Shown here: positions 14,436 to 22,220 of the stretch, piece by piece
Numbering within the stretch: position 1 is the stretch's first letter
Layout of the letters: every line of letters starts with the position of its first letter
Source: Gaiellales bacterium
Lineage (GTDB): Bacteria > Actinomycetota > Thermoleophilia > Gaiellales > JAICJC01
DNA: 36,557 bases
Reading direction: 5' to 3'
Assembly (NCBI GenBank): GCA_036273515.1
Contig: DASUHM010000096.1
Span: 1-36,557 of the forward strand
The notes under the pieces: generated by a model
What the model saw: the letters and a program-made list of their open reading frames with translations, nothing else
Told to the model about the DNA's origin: nothing
The model's database searches: none
Made by a program: the position numbers and the translations under genes

Positions 14436-14579
14436 CCGCTCGAGCGCTACCGGAGCGATGTCGACGCGGCGCCCGTGGCGGGCGACGTCGGTGACATCGG
14501 CGGGCGTGACGCCATGGCCGGAGAGTGCGAGCGGAGGGAGCGGAGCGGAGATGCCTCAATCTAGAGGCTGCGCCGCTCC

Positions 14580-14613
14580 TTGACATGAACCCGGATCTTT
14601 GCAATCGTTTGCA
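14580..14613 (+). promoter_or_regulatory. Promoter with LacI-type operator no. 1 (upstream of E1 alpha)
   Basis: TTGACA (14580-14585) is a perfect -35. The palindrome TGCAA-TCGT-TTGCA at 14600-14613 covers the place where a -10 would lie (17-base spacing puts it at 14603-14608). It stands in the divergent gap between the lyase/cyclodeaminase operon and the E1 genes, so it may control both. It matches the sites at 18954 and 20007. Confidence 0.75.
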
Positions 14614-14621
14614 GTATCGAG

Positions 14622-15599
14622 ATGGCGAAGACCGAGGGAGCGCGGATCAGCGACGGTGGGGGCGGGGCCGGGGCGCTCGACCTGTACCGGGCGATGGTGC
14701 GCATCCGCGCCTTCGAGGACGAGATGCAGCGGCTGTTCCTGCGGGGCGAGGTGCACGGCACCGTCCACCTCTACACCGGCCAGGAGGCGTGCGCCGTCGG
14801 CGTCTGCTCGGCGCTCGTCCCGGGCGATCAGGTCGCGGCCACGTACCGCGGCCACGGCGCCGCCCTCGCCATGGGGACGGAGGCGCGTGCGCTGGCCGCC
14901 GAGCTGATGGGCCGGTCGACCGGCGTCTGCGGCGGCCGGGCCGGCTCGATGAACGTCGTCGACCGCGAGCACGGCCTGATCGGGTGCTTCGGGATCGTCG
15001 GCGGGAGCATCGCCGCCGCCACCGGGGCCGCGCTGGCCCTGCGGCGAAGCGGCGGCGTGGCCGTGGCGTTCTTCGGCGACGGGGCGGCCAACCACGGCTA
15101 CTTCCACGAGTGCCTGAACTTCGCGAGCGTCCAGCGACTTCCGGTCGTGTTCGTCTGCGAGAACAACCTCTACGGCGAGTTCACGCCGATGGCGGCGGTG
15201 ACCGCCGGCGGCGACATCCGCGCCCGTGCAGCGGGATACGCCATGCCGGCCGAGAAGGTCGACGGGAACGACGTCGTCACCGTGCGTGCCGTCGCCGAGC
15301 GGGCCATCGACCATGCCCGCCGCGGCGACGGCCCGGCCTTCCTCGAGTGCCTCACCTACCGCCACGTCGGCCACTCCAAGACCGATCCCGCCACCTACCG
15401 GCCGCCGGGCGAGCTGGAATCCTGGCTGGAGCGCGACCCGTTGCTCGTGGCGGCCGCCGCCCTGGCCGAGGCGGGCGTCGATGCCGCCGAGATCGACGAG
15501 AGCGCGGCCGCCGCCCGCGCCGAGGTCGCCGCCGAGGTGGCCGCCGCGGTCTCCGACCCCTACCCCGACCCGGCCGTCCCCGTGGCGGAGTACGCGTGA
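14622..15599 (+). CDS. 2-oxoacid dehydrogenase E1 component, alpha subunit
   Basis: A 325-residue thiamine-diphosphate enzyme subunit of the pyruvate/acetoin/branched-chain E1 alpha family. MVRIRAFEDEMQRLF starts the domain. TYRGHGAALAMG (about residues 74-85) binds the cofactor phosphate region. The ThDP motif runs from GDGAANHG (152-159) to ENN (180-182). YRHVGHSKTDPATYRPPGE is the family's phosphorylation-loop region. It decarboxylates a 2-oxoacid and passes the acyl group to an E2 lipoyl protein, but no E2 or E3 gene is in the window. The beta subunit follows with a 4-base GTGA overlap. The LacI-type operator lies 9-22 bases before the ATG; no good ribosome site is seen. Confidence 0.92.
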   Translation: MAKTEGARISDGGGGAGALDLYRAMVRIRAFEDEMQRLFLRGEVHGTVHLYTGQEACAVGVCSALVPGDQVAATYRGHGAALAMGTEARALAAELMGRSTGVCGGRAGSMNVVDREHGLIGCFGIVGGSIAAATGAALALRRSGGVAVAFFGDGAANHGYFHECLNFASVQRLPVVFVCENNLYGEFTPMAAVTAGGDIRARAAGYAMPAEKVDGNDVVTVRAVAERAIDHARRGDGPAFLECLTYRHVGHSKTDPATYRPPGELESWLERDPLLVAAAALAEAGVDAAEIDESAAAARAEVAAEVAAAVSDPYPDPAVPVAEYA

Positions 15600-16573
15600 G
15601 CACCGACCTGCGCACGGCCGTCCGCGACGCGCTTGCGGCCGAGATGCGGCGCGACGAGCGGGTGGTCCTCTTCGGCGAGGACATCGCCGCCGCCGGCGGC
15701 GTCTTCAAGGCGACGCCGGGGCTGGCCGAGGAGTTCGGGCCGGAGCGGGTGTTCGACACGCCGATCTCCGAGCTGGCTCTGGCCGGCGCCGCGTTCGGCT
15801 GCGCCGTGTCCGGCCTGCGCCCCGTCGTCGAGATCATGTTCGGCGACTTCATGGCGCTGGCGATGGACAGCCTCGTGAACCAGTCCGCGAAGTACTGGTA
15901 CATGTCGAACGGGCAGGGCACGGCGCCGCTCGTGATCCGGTGCGCCGTGGGCGGCGGCGGACGCTTCGGCGCCGTCCACTCGCAGACGCCGGCGACGTGG
16001 CTGCAGGGCATCCCCGGCCTGAAGATCGTGGCGCCCGCCTTCCCGGACGACGCCCGGGGGCTGATCGAGGCGGCGGTGCGCGACGAGAACCCGGTCGTCG
16101 TGCTCGAGCACAAGCGGCTCTACCCGGTGACCGGCGAGGTCGGCGACGGGCCCGTCGTGATCGGGTCGGCCCGGGTCGTGCGCCGCGGGGCCGACGTCAC
16201 GATCGTCTCGACGATGCGCGGCGTCCACGACGCGCTCGGGGCGGCGGAGCTGCTCGCGGCCTCCGGGGTGGACGCGGAGGTGATCGACCTGCGCAGCCTG
16301 CGCCCGCTCGACGTCGGGGCCGTCGTCGAGTCGGTGTCGCGGACGACCCGCCTCGTGGCCGTCGAGGAGGGGCCGCAGCTCGGCGGATGGGCGAGCGGCC
16401 TCGTCGGCGCCGTCGCCGAGGAAGCGCTCGGGGAGCTCGACGACGTGTGGACGCTGACGACGCCCGACACGCCGATCCCGTACAGCCCCGTCCTCGAGGA
16501 CGCGTACCTGCCGGACGCCGACGCGATCGCCCGCAGCGTCCGTTCGCGGCTCTCGGTCGGCGGGCCCGTCTGA
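15596..16573 (+). CDS. 2-oxoacid dehydrogenase E1 component, beta subunit
   Basis: A 325-residue transketolase-like subunit partnering the preceding alpha subunit. VVLFGEDIAAAGGVFKATPG is the usual start. ERVFDTPISELALAGAAFG carries the conserved Glu that activates thiamine diphosphate. GGGGRFGAVHSQTPATWLQG (about residues 120-139) contains the catalytic His region. DLRSLRPLD and the terminal transketolase C-domain complete it. The GTG start overlaps the alpha stop, and its own stop overlaps the next ATG (TGATG), so three genes are translated in series. The family includes acetoin, pyruvate and branched-chain dehydrogenases; this sequence does not decide the substrate. Confidence 0.92.
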   Translation: MSTDLRTAVRDALAAEMRRDERVVLFGEDIAAAGGVFKATPGLAEEFGPERVFDTPISELALAGAAFGCAVSGLRPVVEIMFGDFMALAMDSLVNQSAKYWYMSNGQGTAPLVIRCAVGGGGRFGAVHSQTPATWLQGIPGLKIVAPAFPDDARGLIEAAVRDENPVVVLEHKRLYPVTGEVGDGPVVIGSARVVRRGADVTIVSTMRGVHDALGAAELLAASGVDAEVIDLRSLRPLDVGAVVESVSRTTRLVAVEEGPQLGGWASGLVGAVAEEALGELDDVWTLTTPDTPIPYSPVLEDAYLPDADAIARSVRSRLSVGGPV

Positions 16574-17913
16574 TGGGCAAGACGTTCGGGTTGAACGCGG
16601 TCGACTGGGAGCAGCGCATCGACGTCGAGCGGCTGCGGCGGGAGCGGCTGGCGCGGATCGCGGGCGTGCTCGAGGGCTCCGAGCTCGGGGCGCTCCTGTG
16701 CTTCGACATGGGCAACATCCGCTACGTCACCGCCACCCACATCGGCACGTGGGCGATGGACAAGCTGGCCCGTTTCTCGCTGCTCCCGCGCGGCGGCGAG
16801 CCGATCGTGTGGGACTTTGGCTCGGCGGCCCGCCACCACGAGCTCTACTGCCCCTGGCTCGAGGGCCGCACGCCGGCGGGCATCTCGACGATGCGCGGGG
16901 CGATGTCGCCCGAGAGCGGGCGGGCCGAGGACGTCGCGGACAAGGTGTGGCGCGAGCTCGAGGCGCGCGGCCTCGCGGCCGAGCCGGTCGGCGTGGACGT
17001 CGTCGAGCCGGCCGTGCTCTTCGCGCTCCAGGCCCGCGGCCTCCAGGTCGTCGACGGGCAGCAGCTGATGCAGTCCGCCCGCGTGATCAAGACCGCCGAC
17101 GAGATCTCGCTCCTCGACACCGCCTGCATGATGGTCGACGCCGCCTACGAGGAGCTCTACCGCAGCATGCGTCCGGGGATGCGCGAGAACGAGTGCGTCG
17201 GCCTCGTCAGCAAGGTGCTCTACGACCTTGGCTCGGAGCACGTCGAGGGCGTGAACGCGATCTCGGGCGAGCGGGCCAACCCGCATCCGCACGTCTACTC
17301 CGACCGCGTCCTGCGCCCCGGCGACCCGGCCTACTTCGACATCCTCCACAGCCATCTCGGCTACCGGACGTGCTATTACCGCACGTTCGCGATCGGCAGC
17401 GCCTCGCGCGCGCAGGTCGACGCGTACCGTCGCTGCCGCGACCTGCTCGACCGGGCGATCGACCTCGTCCGTCCCGGCGTCACGACCGCCGAGGTCGCGA
17501 GCGTCTGGCCGCGGGCGCAGGAGTTCGGGTTCGCGAGCGAGGAGGCGGCGTTCGCCCTCCAGTTCGGGCACGGGGTCGGGCTCTCGATCTGGGAGAAGCC
17601 GATCATCAGCCGGCTCGTCTCGCTCGACCACCCGGAGACGATCGAGGAGGGCATGGTCTTCGCGCTCGAGACGTTCTGGCCGACGACCGACGGGTTCGGC
17701 GCGGCCCGGATCGAGGAACAGCTCGTGGTCACCGCGACCGGCTGCGAGGTGATCACGCGGTTCCCGGCCGAGGATCTGCTCGTCGCCGGGCGCCGCAACT
17801 ACTTCACCGTGTCGGGCCAGCTCCCCGGGATCCGCGAGCCGCAGTCCCACCTGAACCGGCCCGGCTCCGACGGGGCTTCCGGGTCGGCGCCGCCGTCGAC
17901 TCCCGCACGATGA
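16573..17913 (+). CDS. M24 (creatinase/prolidase/DddP-like) hydrolase with an altered metal site
   Basis: A 446-residue pita-bread protein. A creatinase-type N-domain (LCFDMGNIRYVTATHIGTW and the IVWDFGS strand) precedes the catalytic domain. Dinuclear M24 enzymes use Asp, Asp, His, Glu, Glu. Here Asp256 (YFDILHS), His333 (FGHGVGL), Glu366 (FALETF) and Glu381 (ARIEEQL) are present. The second Asp, within GYxxDxxRTF, is Cys267 (GYRTCYYRTF). The active site may therefore hold one metal or none, as in creatinase. The N-domain resembles DddP (DMSP lyase), and M24 enzymes also open ectoine (EutD/DoeA), so a non-peptide substrate is likely. It is third in the E1 operon. The C-terminal ~36 codons are antisense to the lacI-type gene's end. 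Confidence 0.88.
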   Translation: MGKTFGLNAVDWEQRIDVERLRRERLARIAGVLEGSELGALLCFDMGNIRYVTATHIGTWAMDKLARFSLLPRGGEPIVWDFGSAARHHELYCPWLEGRTPAGISTMRGAMSPESGRAEDVADKVWRELEARGLAAEPVGVDVVEPAVLFALQARGLQVVDGQQLMQSARVIKTADEISLLDTACMMVDAAYEELYRSMRPGMRENECVGLVSKVLYDLGSEHVEGVNAISGERANPHPHVYSDRVLRPGDPAYFDILHSHLGYRTCYYRTFAIGSASRAQVDAYRRCRDLLDRAIDLVRPGVTTAEVASVWPRAQEFGFASEEAAFALQFGHGVGLSIWEKPIISRLVSLDHPETIEEGMVFALETFWPTTDGFGAARIEEQLVVTATGCEVITRFPAEDLLVAGRRNYFTVSGQLPGIREPQSHLNRPGSDGASGSAPPSTPAR

Positions 17914-18901
17914 GCGTCGGCTCGAACATGAGCGTCTGAGGCGTCGCCTCCGGGTCCTCGATGCGCTCGAGCAGGAGCTCGGCCGCGCGGGCGCCGATGT
18001 GGCCGTGGGGGATGTGGATCGTCGTCAGCGGCGGCGCGAACCGGTCGGCAAACGGCATGTCGTTGAACCCGACCACCGACACGTCGCCGGGGCAGTCGAG
18101 GCCGGCGTCGGCGAGCGCGGTGTAGGCGCCGAGCGCCAGCAGGTCGTTCGCCGCCACGATGCCGGTGGGTGGCTCCGCCGAAGCGAGCAGCGCCCGGGCG
18201 GCCCGGGCGCCGCCGGCGATGGTGAACGTCTCGCCGTGGGCGATCTGCTCGGGGCCGACCTCGAGGCCCGCGTCCCCCATCGCCTCGACGAACCCGCGGT
18301 AGCGCAGCAGGCCGGTCGTGGTCGACTGCGGACCGGCGATGTGGCCGATGCGGGTGTGGCCGAGCCCGGCCAGGTGGGAGACGGCGGTCGCCGACCCGCG
18401 CCGGTCGTCCGGCACGACGGCGAAGACGCCGCCGCCGTCGATGGTGCGGTTGACGAGGACGACGGCGAGATCCGACGCGATGGCGTCGGCCACGACCGGA
18501 TGGCGGCGCTCGGCCGTCGCGATCACGAAGCCGTCGACCTGGCGCGCGATCAGCGCCTCGAGCCGCTGCCGCTCCTGGGCCGGCTCGCCGTCGGTCGAGG
18601 CGACCAGGGCGGTGTACCCGGCGGAGTCGAGCACCCGCTCGATGCCGCGGATGATGGGCGGGAACAGCGGGTTCTCGAGGTCCGGGATCAGCACCCCGAC
18701 GGTGAAGGTGCGCCGCGTCTTCAGGCCGCGCGCGATCGGGTTCAGCGAGTAGCCCATCTCGCGGGCGGCCTGCTCGACCCGGTCGGCCGTGGCGGGATTC
18801 ACCAGCTCGCGCGTCCGCGGATTGAGCACCCGCGAGACCGTGCCCGGATGCACCCCGGCGGTGCGGGCGACGTCGCGCATCGTGACCTGCCTCTGCGACA
18901 T
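17804..18901 (-). CDS. LacI-family transcriptional regulator of the catabolic cluster
   Basis: A 365-residue regulator. The DNA-binding domain starts at VTMRDVARTAGVHPGTVSRV (residues 6-25), the LacI helix-turn-helix. GYSLNPIARGLKT is the hinge region that inserts in the minor groove. The periplasmic-binding-protein-like sensor follows (VGVLIPDLENPLFPPIIRGI, VIATAERRH, VAANDLLALGAY, VVGFNDMPFADRF). The natural LacI end is at about VRESTAAP; the last ~22 residues are a basic, low-complexity tail antisense to the M24 gene. It is flanked by two of the three palindromes proposed as its operators. LacI proteins usually release DNA when a sugar or other metabolite binds; the inducer is unknown. Confidence 0.92.
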   Translation of the reverse strand: MSQRQVTMRDVARTAGVHPGTVSRVLNPRTRELVNPATADRVEQAAREMGYSLNPIARGLKTRRTFTVGVLIPDLENPLFPPIIRGIERVLDSAGYTALVASTDGEPAQERQRLEALIARQVDGFVIATAERRHPVVADAIASDLAVVLVNRTIDGGGVFAVVPDDRRGSATAVSHLAGLGHTRIGHIAGPQSTTTGLLRYRGFVEAMGDAGLEVGPEQIAHGETFTIAGGARAARALLASAEPPTGIVAANDLLALGAYTALADAGLDCPGDVSVVGFNDMPFADRFAPPLTTIHIPHGHIGARAAELLLERIEDPEATPQTLMFEPTLIVRESTAAPTRKPRRSRAGSGGTAARGSRGAGPTR

Positions 18902-18921
18902 GGCTCACTCTAGATGGTCGG

Positions 18922-18967
18922 TTGACGCCCGTGGGGGCGGTGGATATAGTAGCTGCAATCGATTGCC
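18922..18967 (+). promoter_or_regulatory. Promoter with LacI-type operator no. 2 (hydroxyacid dehydrogenase)
   Basis: TTGACG (18922-18927), a 17-base spacer and TATAGT (18945-18950) form a clear promoter. The palindrome TGCAATCGATTGCC (18954-18967) follows at once and would cover the transcription start. It lies between the divergent lacI-type gene and the dehydrogenase, so it can also mediate autoregulation. Confidence 0.8.
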
Positions 18968-19003
18968 GTATCCGGCCGGTGCCGGAGAGAGGGGACGACG
19001 CGC

Positions 19004-19978
19004 GTGGACGACGGCAAGGCTGCGAGGCGCTCGATCGGCTGGATCGGCACCGGACGGATGGGCTACCAGCTCGTCGAGCGGCTGCTCGCGGCGGGCTGCG
19101 ACGTGTCCGTGTGGAACCGCACCCGGGCCAAGGCCGAGCCGCTGGCCGAGCGCGGCGCGACCGTCGTCGACACGCCGGCCGACCTGGCCGGGTGCGGCAT
19201 CGTGTTCACGATGGTGGCGGGGTCGGACGACCTGGTCGCCGTGACGACCGGGCCGGACGGCGTGCTCGGCCGGGCGGACGCCGCGCCCGACGTGCTCGTC
19301 GACTCGTCCACCGTCTCGGCCGAGGCGTCAGAGGCCGTGCGCGCCGCAGCGGCGGCACGCGGCACCGCGCTCCTGGCCGCGCCGGTGAGCGGCAACCCCA
19401 AGGTGGTGAAGGCCGGGCGGCTGACCGTGGTCGCGTCTGGGCCGCGGCCGGCCTACGACGCGGCGCTGCCGTACCTGGAGCACTTCGGCGAGGGCGTCAC
19501 GTACGTCGGCGAGGGCGATGCGGCCCGGCTGGTGAAGATCTGCCACAACCTGCTCCTGGGCGTGGTCGCCCAGTCGCTGGCCGAGATCACGGTGCTCGCC
19601 GAGCGCGGCGGCGTGGGCCGGCGCGCGTTCTTCGAGTTCCTCAATGCAAGCGTGCTGGGATCGATGTTCACGCGCTACAAGACGCCCGCCTACGTCAATC
19701 AGGAGTACGCGCCCACGTTCACGATGGAGCTCCTGCGGAAGGACTTCGACCTCGGTCTCGAGGCCGGCGAGCGCATGCGCGTGCCCTTGCCGACGATGGA
19801 GCTCGTGCGAGGGGTGGTGCAGGAGGCGATCGACGCCGGGCACACGGGCGTCGACTTCGCCGCGTTGATCGAGCTCGAGGCCGCGCGTGCCGGCCTGGAG
19901 ATGGCGGCGGATCCAGATCCCGTCTGGGACGGCCTCGCCGCCCGCGCCGACGGGGCCGCCGGCGCCCGGGCGCATTGA
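19004..19978 (+). CDS. Beta-hydroxyacid dehydrogenase (3-hydroxyisobutyrate dehydrogenase family)
   Basis: A 324-residue NAD(P)-dependent dehydrogenase starting at GTG 19004. IGWIGTGRMGYQLVERLL (residues 11-28) is the Rossmann GxGxMG site. VWNRTRAKAE favours NADP binding (Arg after strand 2). APVSGNPKVVKAGRL is the substrate-binding segment, one Gly short of the usual DAPVSGG. KICHNLL contains the catalytic Lys178. Members oxidise 3-hydroxyisobutyrate, tartronate semialdehyde (reversibly), gamma-hydroxybutyrate and others. It is controlled from operator no. 2 and could supply a semialdehyde or oxoacid from the imported compound. Confidence 0.9.
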   Translation: MDDGKAARRSIGWIGTGRMGYQLVERLLAAGCDVSVWNRTRAKAEPLAERGATVVDTPADLAGCGIVFTMVAGSDDLVAVTTGPDGVLGRADAAPDVLVDSSTVSAEASEAVRAAAAARGTALLAAPVSGNPKVVKAGRLTVVASGPRPAYDAALPYLEHFGEGVTYVGEGDAARLVKICHNLLLGVVAQSLAEITVLAERGGVGRRAFFEFLNASVLGSMFTRYKTPAYVNQEYAPTFTMELLRKDFDLGLEAGERMRVPLPTMELVRGVVQEAIDAGHTGVDFAALIELEAARAGLEMAADPDPVWDGLAARADGAAGARAH

Positions 19979-20020
19979 CATGGCCGGGCTCGAGGGAGTA
20001 GGTTGATGCAACCGATTGCA
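19975..20020 (+). promoter_or_regulatory. Promoter with LacI-type operator no. 3 (ABC importer)
   Basis: TTGACA (19975-19980) overlaps the dehydrogenase stop. A -10 such as TAGGTT (19999-20004) lies 18 bases on. TGCAA-CCGA-TTGCA (20007-20020) is a perfect-arm copy of the operator, in the same position relative to the promoter as at 18954. It opens the importer operon. Confidence 0.8.
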
Positions 20021-20082
20021 TATCAAGTTGCAGGCGGCGCTGGGTGGTCACTCGCCGTTTCCCCGACGAGAGAGGAGTCGTC

Positions 20083-21312
20083 GTGAGGGTCGCATTCCAC
20101 AAGGTCTCACTGGCGATGGCCGTCGTGGCCCTCGCGGTCACCGCGGCGTGCGGCGGCGCCTCCGGAGGGTCGAGCTCCGGGAGCACGAAGCCGCTCGTCA
20201 TCGGCATCTCGCTGTCGTTCTCGGGCGACTTCTCCGACCCCGGCCACGCCGCCGAGCTGGGATACAAGCTGTGGGCGGACACCGTCAACAAGCAAGGCGG
20301 GATCCTCGGGCGCAAGGTGCAGCTGAAGATCGTCGACGACGCCTCATCCCCCAACCAGGTCGTCACGAACTACCAGACGCTGATCTCGAGGGACAAGGTC
20401 GACCTCGTGTTCGGCCCCTTCTCCACCCTCCTCACGGCGCCCGCGGCACGGGTCGCCGCCCGCTACGGCTACGCCTTCCCCGAGCCGTCGGGCGGCGGCC
20501 CGCTGGTGTTCCAGGAGAAGCTCGGGAACGTGTTCTTCGTCCAGCCCGCGCCCGTCGTGAACTGCGGCGACCCGTTCGTCTCCTACATCCTCTCGCTGCC
20601 GCCGAGCGAGCGGCCGAAGACCGCCGCCTACCCGGAGCTCGACGACCCGTTCGCCGAGCCGATCGCCGAGCGCGCCCGCCTGAAGTTCGAAGCCGCCGGG
20701 ATCAAGACCGTGTTCAAGGAGGTCTACCCGCCGGAGATGTCCGATCTGACGCCGGTCGTCGAGAAGATGGCCGCCGCGAAGCCCGACATGGTCTTCGCCG
20801 GCACCCAGTCGGACGACGCCTACTCCATGGTGAACGCGATGGTGCAGCTCGGCTTCAGCCCGAAGTTCCTGTTCCAGGCCAACGGCGCCAACTCCCCGGT
20901 CGAGTTCCCGAGCAAGGTCGGCGCGAAGAACACCGAGGGCATCTTCAGCTGCGGCGACTGGTTCCCGAACTCGAAGGCGCCCGGCAACCCGGCGTTCATC
21001 AAGGCCTACATCGCCAAGTACGGCGGCACCGCGGCCGACATCGACTCGGGCTCGGCGGAGGCCTACGCCGTGGGCGAGGTCGTCTCCGAGGTGGCGAAGA
21101 AGACCGGCAAGATCGACAATGCCACGATCATCAAGACGCTCCATTCCGGGACCTGGCCGACGGTCGAGGGGAACCTGTCGTGGGACAAGTACGGCGCGCC
21201 GAACGGCACCACCATGCTGACCGAGTGGATCGGCGGGAAGCTCCTGCCGGTATACCCGTCCGCGGTGGCCCTGCACGCGCCGGTCGTCCCGAAGCCGCCC
21301 TGGGGCGGTTGA
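20083..21312 (+). CDS. ABC importer substrate-binding lipoprotein, branched-chain-amino-acid (LivK) type
   Basis: A 409-residue lipoprotein. I chose GTG 20083 because AGAGGAG lies 5-6 bases upstream and the signal then reads VRVAFHKVSLAMAVVALAVT followed by AAC with a lipobox. The mature domain is a type I periplasmic-binding fold: VIGISLSFSGDFSDPGHAAE, NKQGGILGRKVQLKIVDDAS and FGPFSTLLTAPAA. Proteins of this group bind amino acids, amides, aromatic acids or urea. The ligand is probably the substrate of the neighbouring catabolic genes. It heads five consecutive transport genes under operator no. 3. Confidence 0.92.
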   Translation: MRVAFHKVSLAMAVVALAVTAACGGASGGSSSGSTKPLVIGISLSFSGDFSDPGHAAELGYKLWADTVNKQGGILGRKVQLKIVDDASSPNQVVTNYQTLISRDKVDLVFGPFSTLLTAPAARVAARYGYAFPEPSGGGPLVFQEKLGNVFFVQPAPVVNCGDPFVSYILSLPPSERPKTAAYPELDDPFAEPIAERARLKFEAAGIKTVFKEVYPPEMSDLTPVVEKMAAAKPDMVFAGTQSDDAYSMVNAMVQLGFSPKFLFQANGANSPVEFPSKVGAKNTEGIFSCGDWFPNSKAPGNPAFIKAYIAKYGGTAADIDSGSAEAYAVGEVVSEVAKKTGKIDNATIIKTLHSGTWPTVEGNLSWDKYGAPNGTTMLTEWIGGKLLPVYPSAVALHAPVVPKPPWGG

Positions 21313-21341
21313 TGGATACCCAGGTCGTCTGAGGCGGTCGC

Positions 21342-22220
21342 TTGCACCTCGTCGTCCAGGCGATCATCCTCGGCCTCCTGACCGGCGGCGTGTACGCCCT
21401 GATGGCGAGCGGCCTCACCCTGGCGTTCGGCGTCATGCGCGTGATCAACGTCGCCCAGGGGGCGATGATCGTCGCCGGGGCGTACGTCAGCTACACCCTC
21501 TTCACCGACTTCAACATCGACCCGTTCGTCTCGATCGTGCTGATGGCGCCGGCCGCGTTCGCGGTCGGCGTCCTCCTCCAGCTGGTGTTCCTGCGGCCGC
21601 TGCGCTCGGACGAGCGCGAGGAGCTGTCCCTGCTGGTCACCTGGGCGATCGCGCTCGGGATCGAGGGCGTCCTGAGCGTGATCTACACGACCACCTACCG
21701 GGCCACCCTGCCGGGCTACGTGAACGACTCGCTCACCATCGCCGGCTACCGGATCGCGGTGGTGCGGCTGGTGGCGTTCGGCATCTCCGGCGCGATCCTG
21801 CTCCTCCTCTACCTCGTGCTCCACCGCACCCGGCTGGGGCGGTCGATCCGGGCGACCGTGCAGAACCCGACCGCGGCGCGGCTGCTCGGGGTCGACGCCG
21901 AGCGGGTGTCGGCCTACGGGTTCGGCCTGAGCGTCGCCACGGCGACCGCCGCGGGCGCGGTGTTCGGCATGGTCGAGCCCTTCAACCCGGGCAGCCACTA
22001 CGACCTGATCTCCCGCCTGCTCACGATCGTCGTCCTCGGCGGCCTCGGCAGCCTCACGGGGGCCGTCGTCGCCGCGCTCCTGATGGGCGTCTCGGAGGCG
22101 GTGCTGGCGGCGACGATCTCGCCGACCTGGTCGTCGCTCGTGTTCTTCGTGATCCTGATCGCCGTCCTGGTGGTGCGGCCCCAGGGCCTCATGGGCGCCA
22201 CGGAGCGGGGCCGGCTGTGA
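21342..22220 (+). CDS. livH: ABC importer permease, LivH type
   Basis: A 292-residue inner-membrane permease with about eight hydrophobic helices. LTLAFGVMRVINVAQGAMIV (about residues 26-45) is the signature of LivH. GVDAERVSAYGFGLSVATA and VVLGGLGSLTGAVVAALLMG are the other conserved segments, the latter contacting the ATPase. The start is TTG at 21342, with GAGGCGG four bases before it; no ATG or GTG is nearby. A six-codon frame (ATG at 21312 overlapping the previous stop, TGA ending 21332) sits between the binding protein and livH and might help ribosomes re-initiate. The symbol denotes the family, not proven leucine transport. Confidence 0.9.
   Translation: MHLVVQAIILGLLTGGVYALMASGLTLAFGVMRVINVAQGAMIVAGAYVSYTLFTDFNIDPFVSIVLMAPAAFAVGVLLQLVFLRPLRSDEREELSLLVTWAIALGIEGVLSVIYTTTYRATLPGYVNDSLTIAGYRIAVVRLVAFGISGAILLLLYLVLHRTRLGRSIRATVQNPTAARLLGVDAERVSAYGFGLSVATATAAGAVFGMVEPFNPGSHYDLISRLLTIVVLGGLGSLTGAVVAALLMGVSEAVLAATISPTWSSLVFFVILIAVLVVRPQGLMGATERGRL

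Noticed and set aside
14530-14551. GA-rich repeated units (GCGGAGGGAGCGGAGCGGAG) as a regulatory repeat or ribosome site
   Set aside because: On the minus strand it encodes the Pro/Ser/Leu start of the lyase frame. The plus-strand gene starts 70 bases away, so a ribosome-site role is unlikely.
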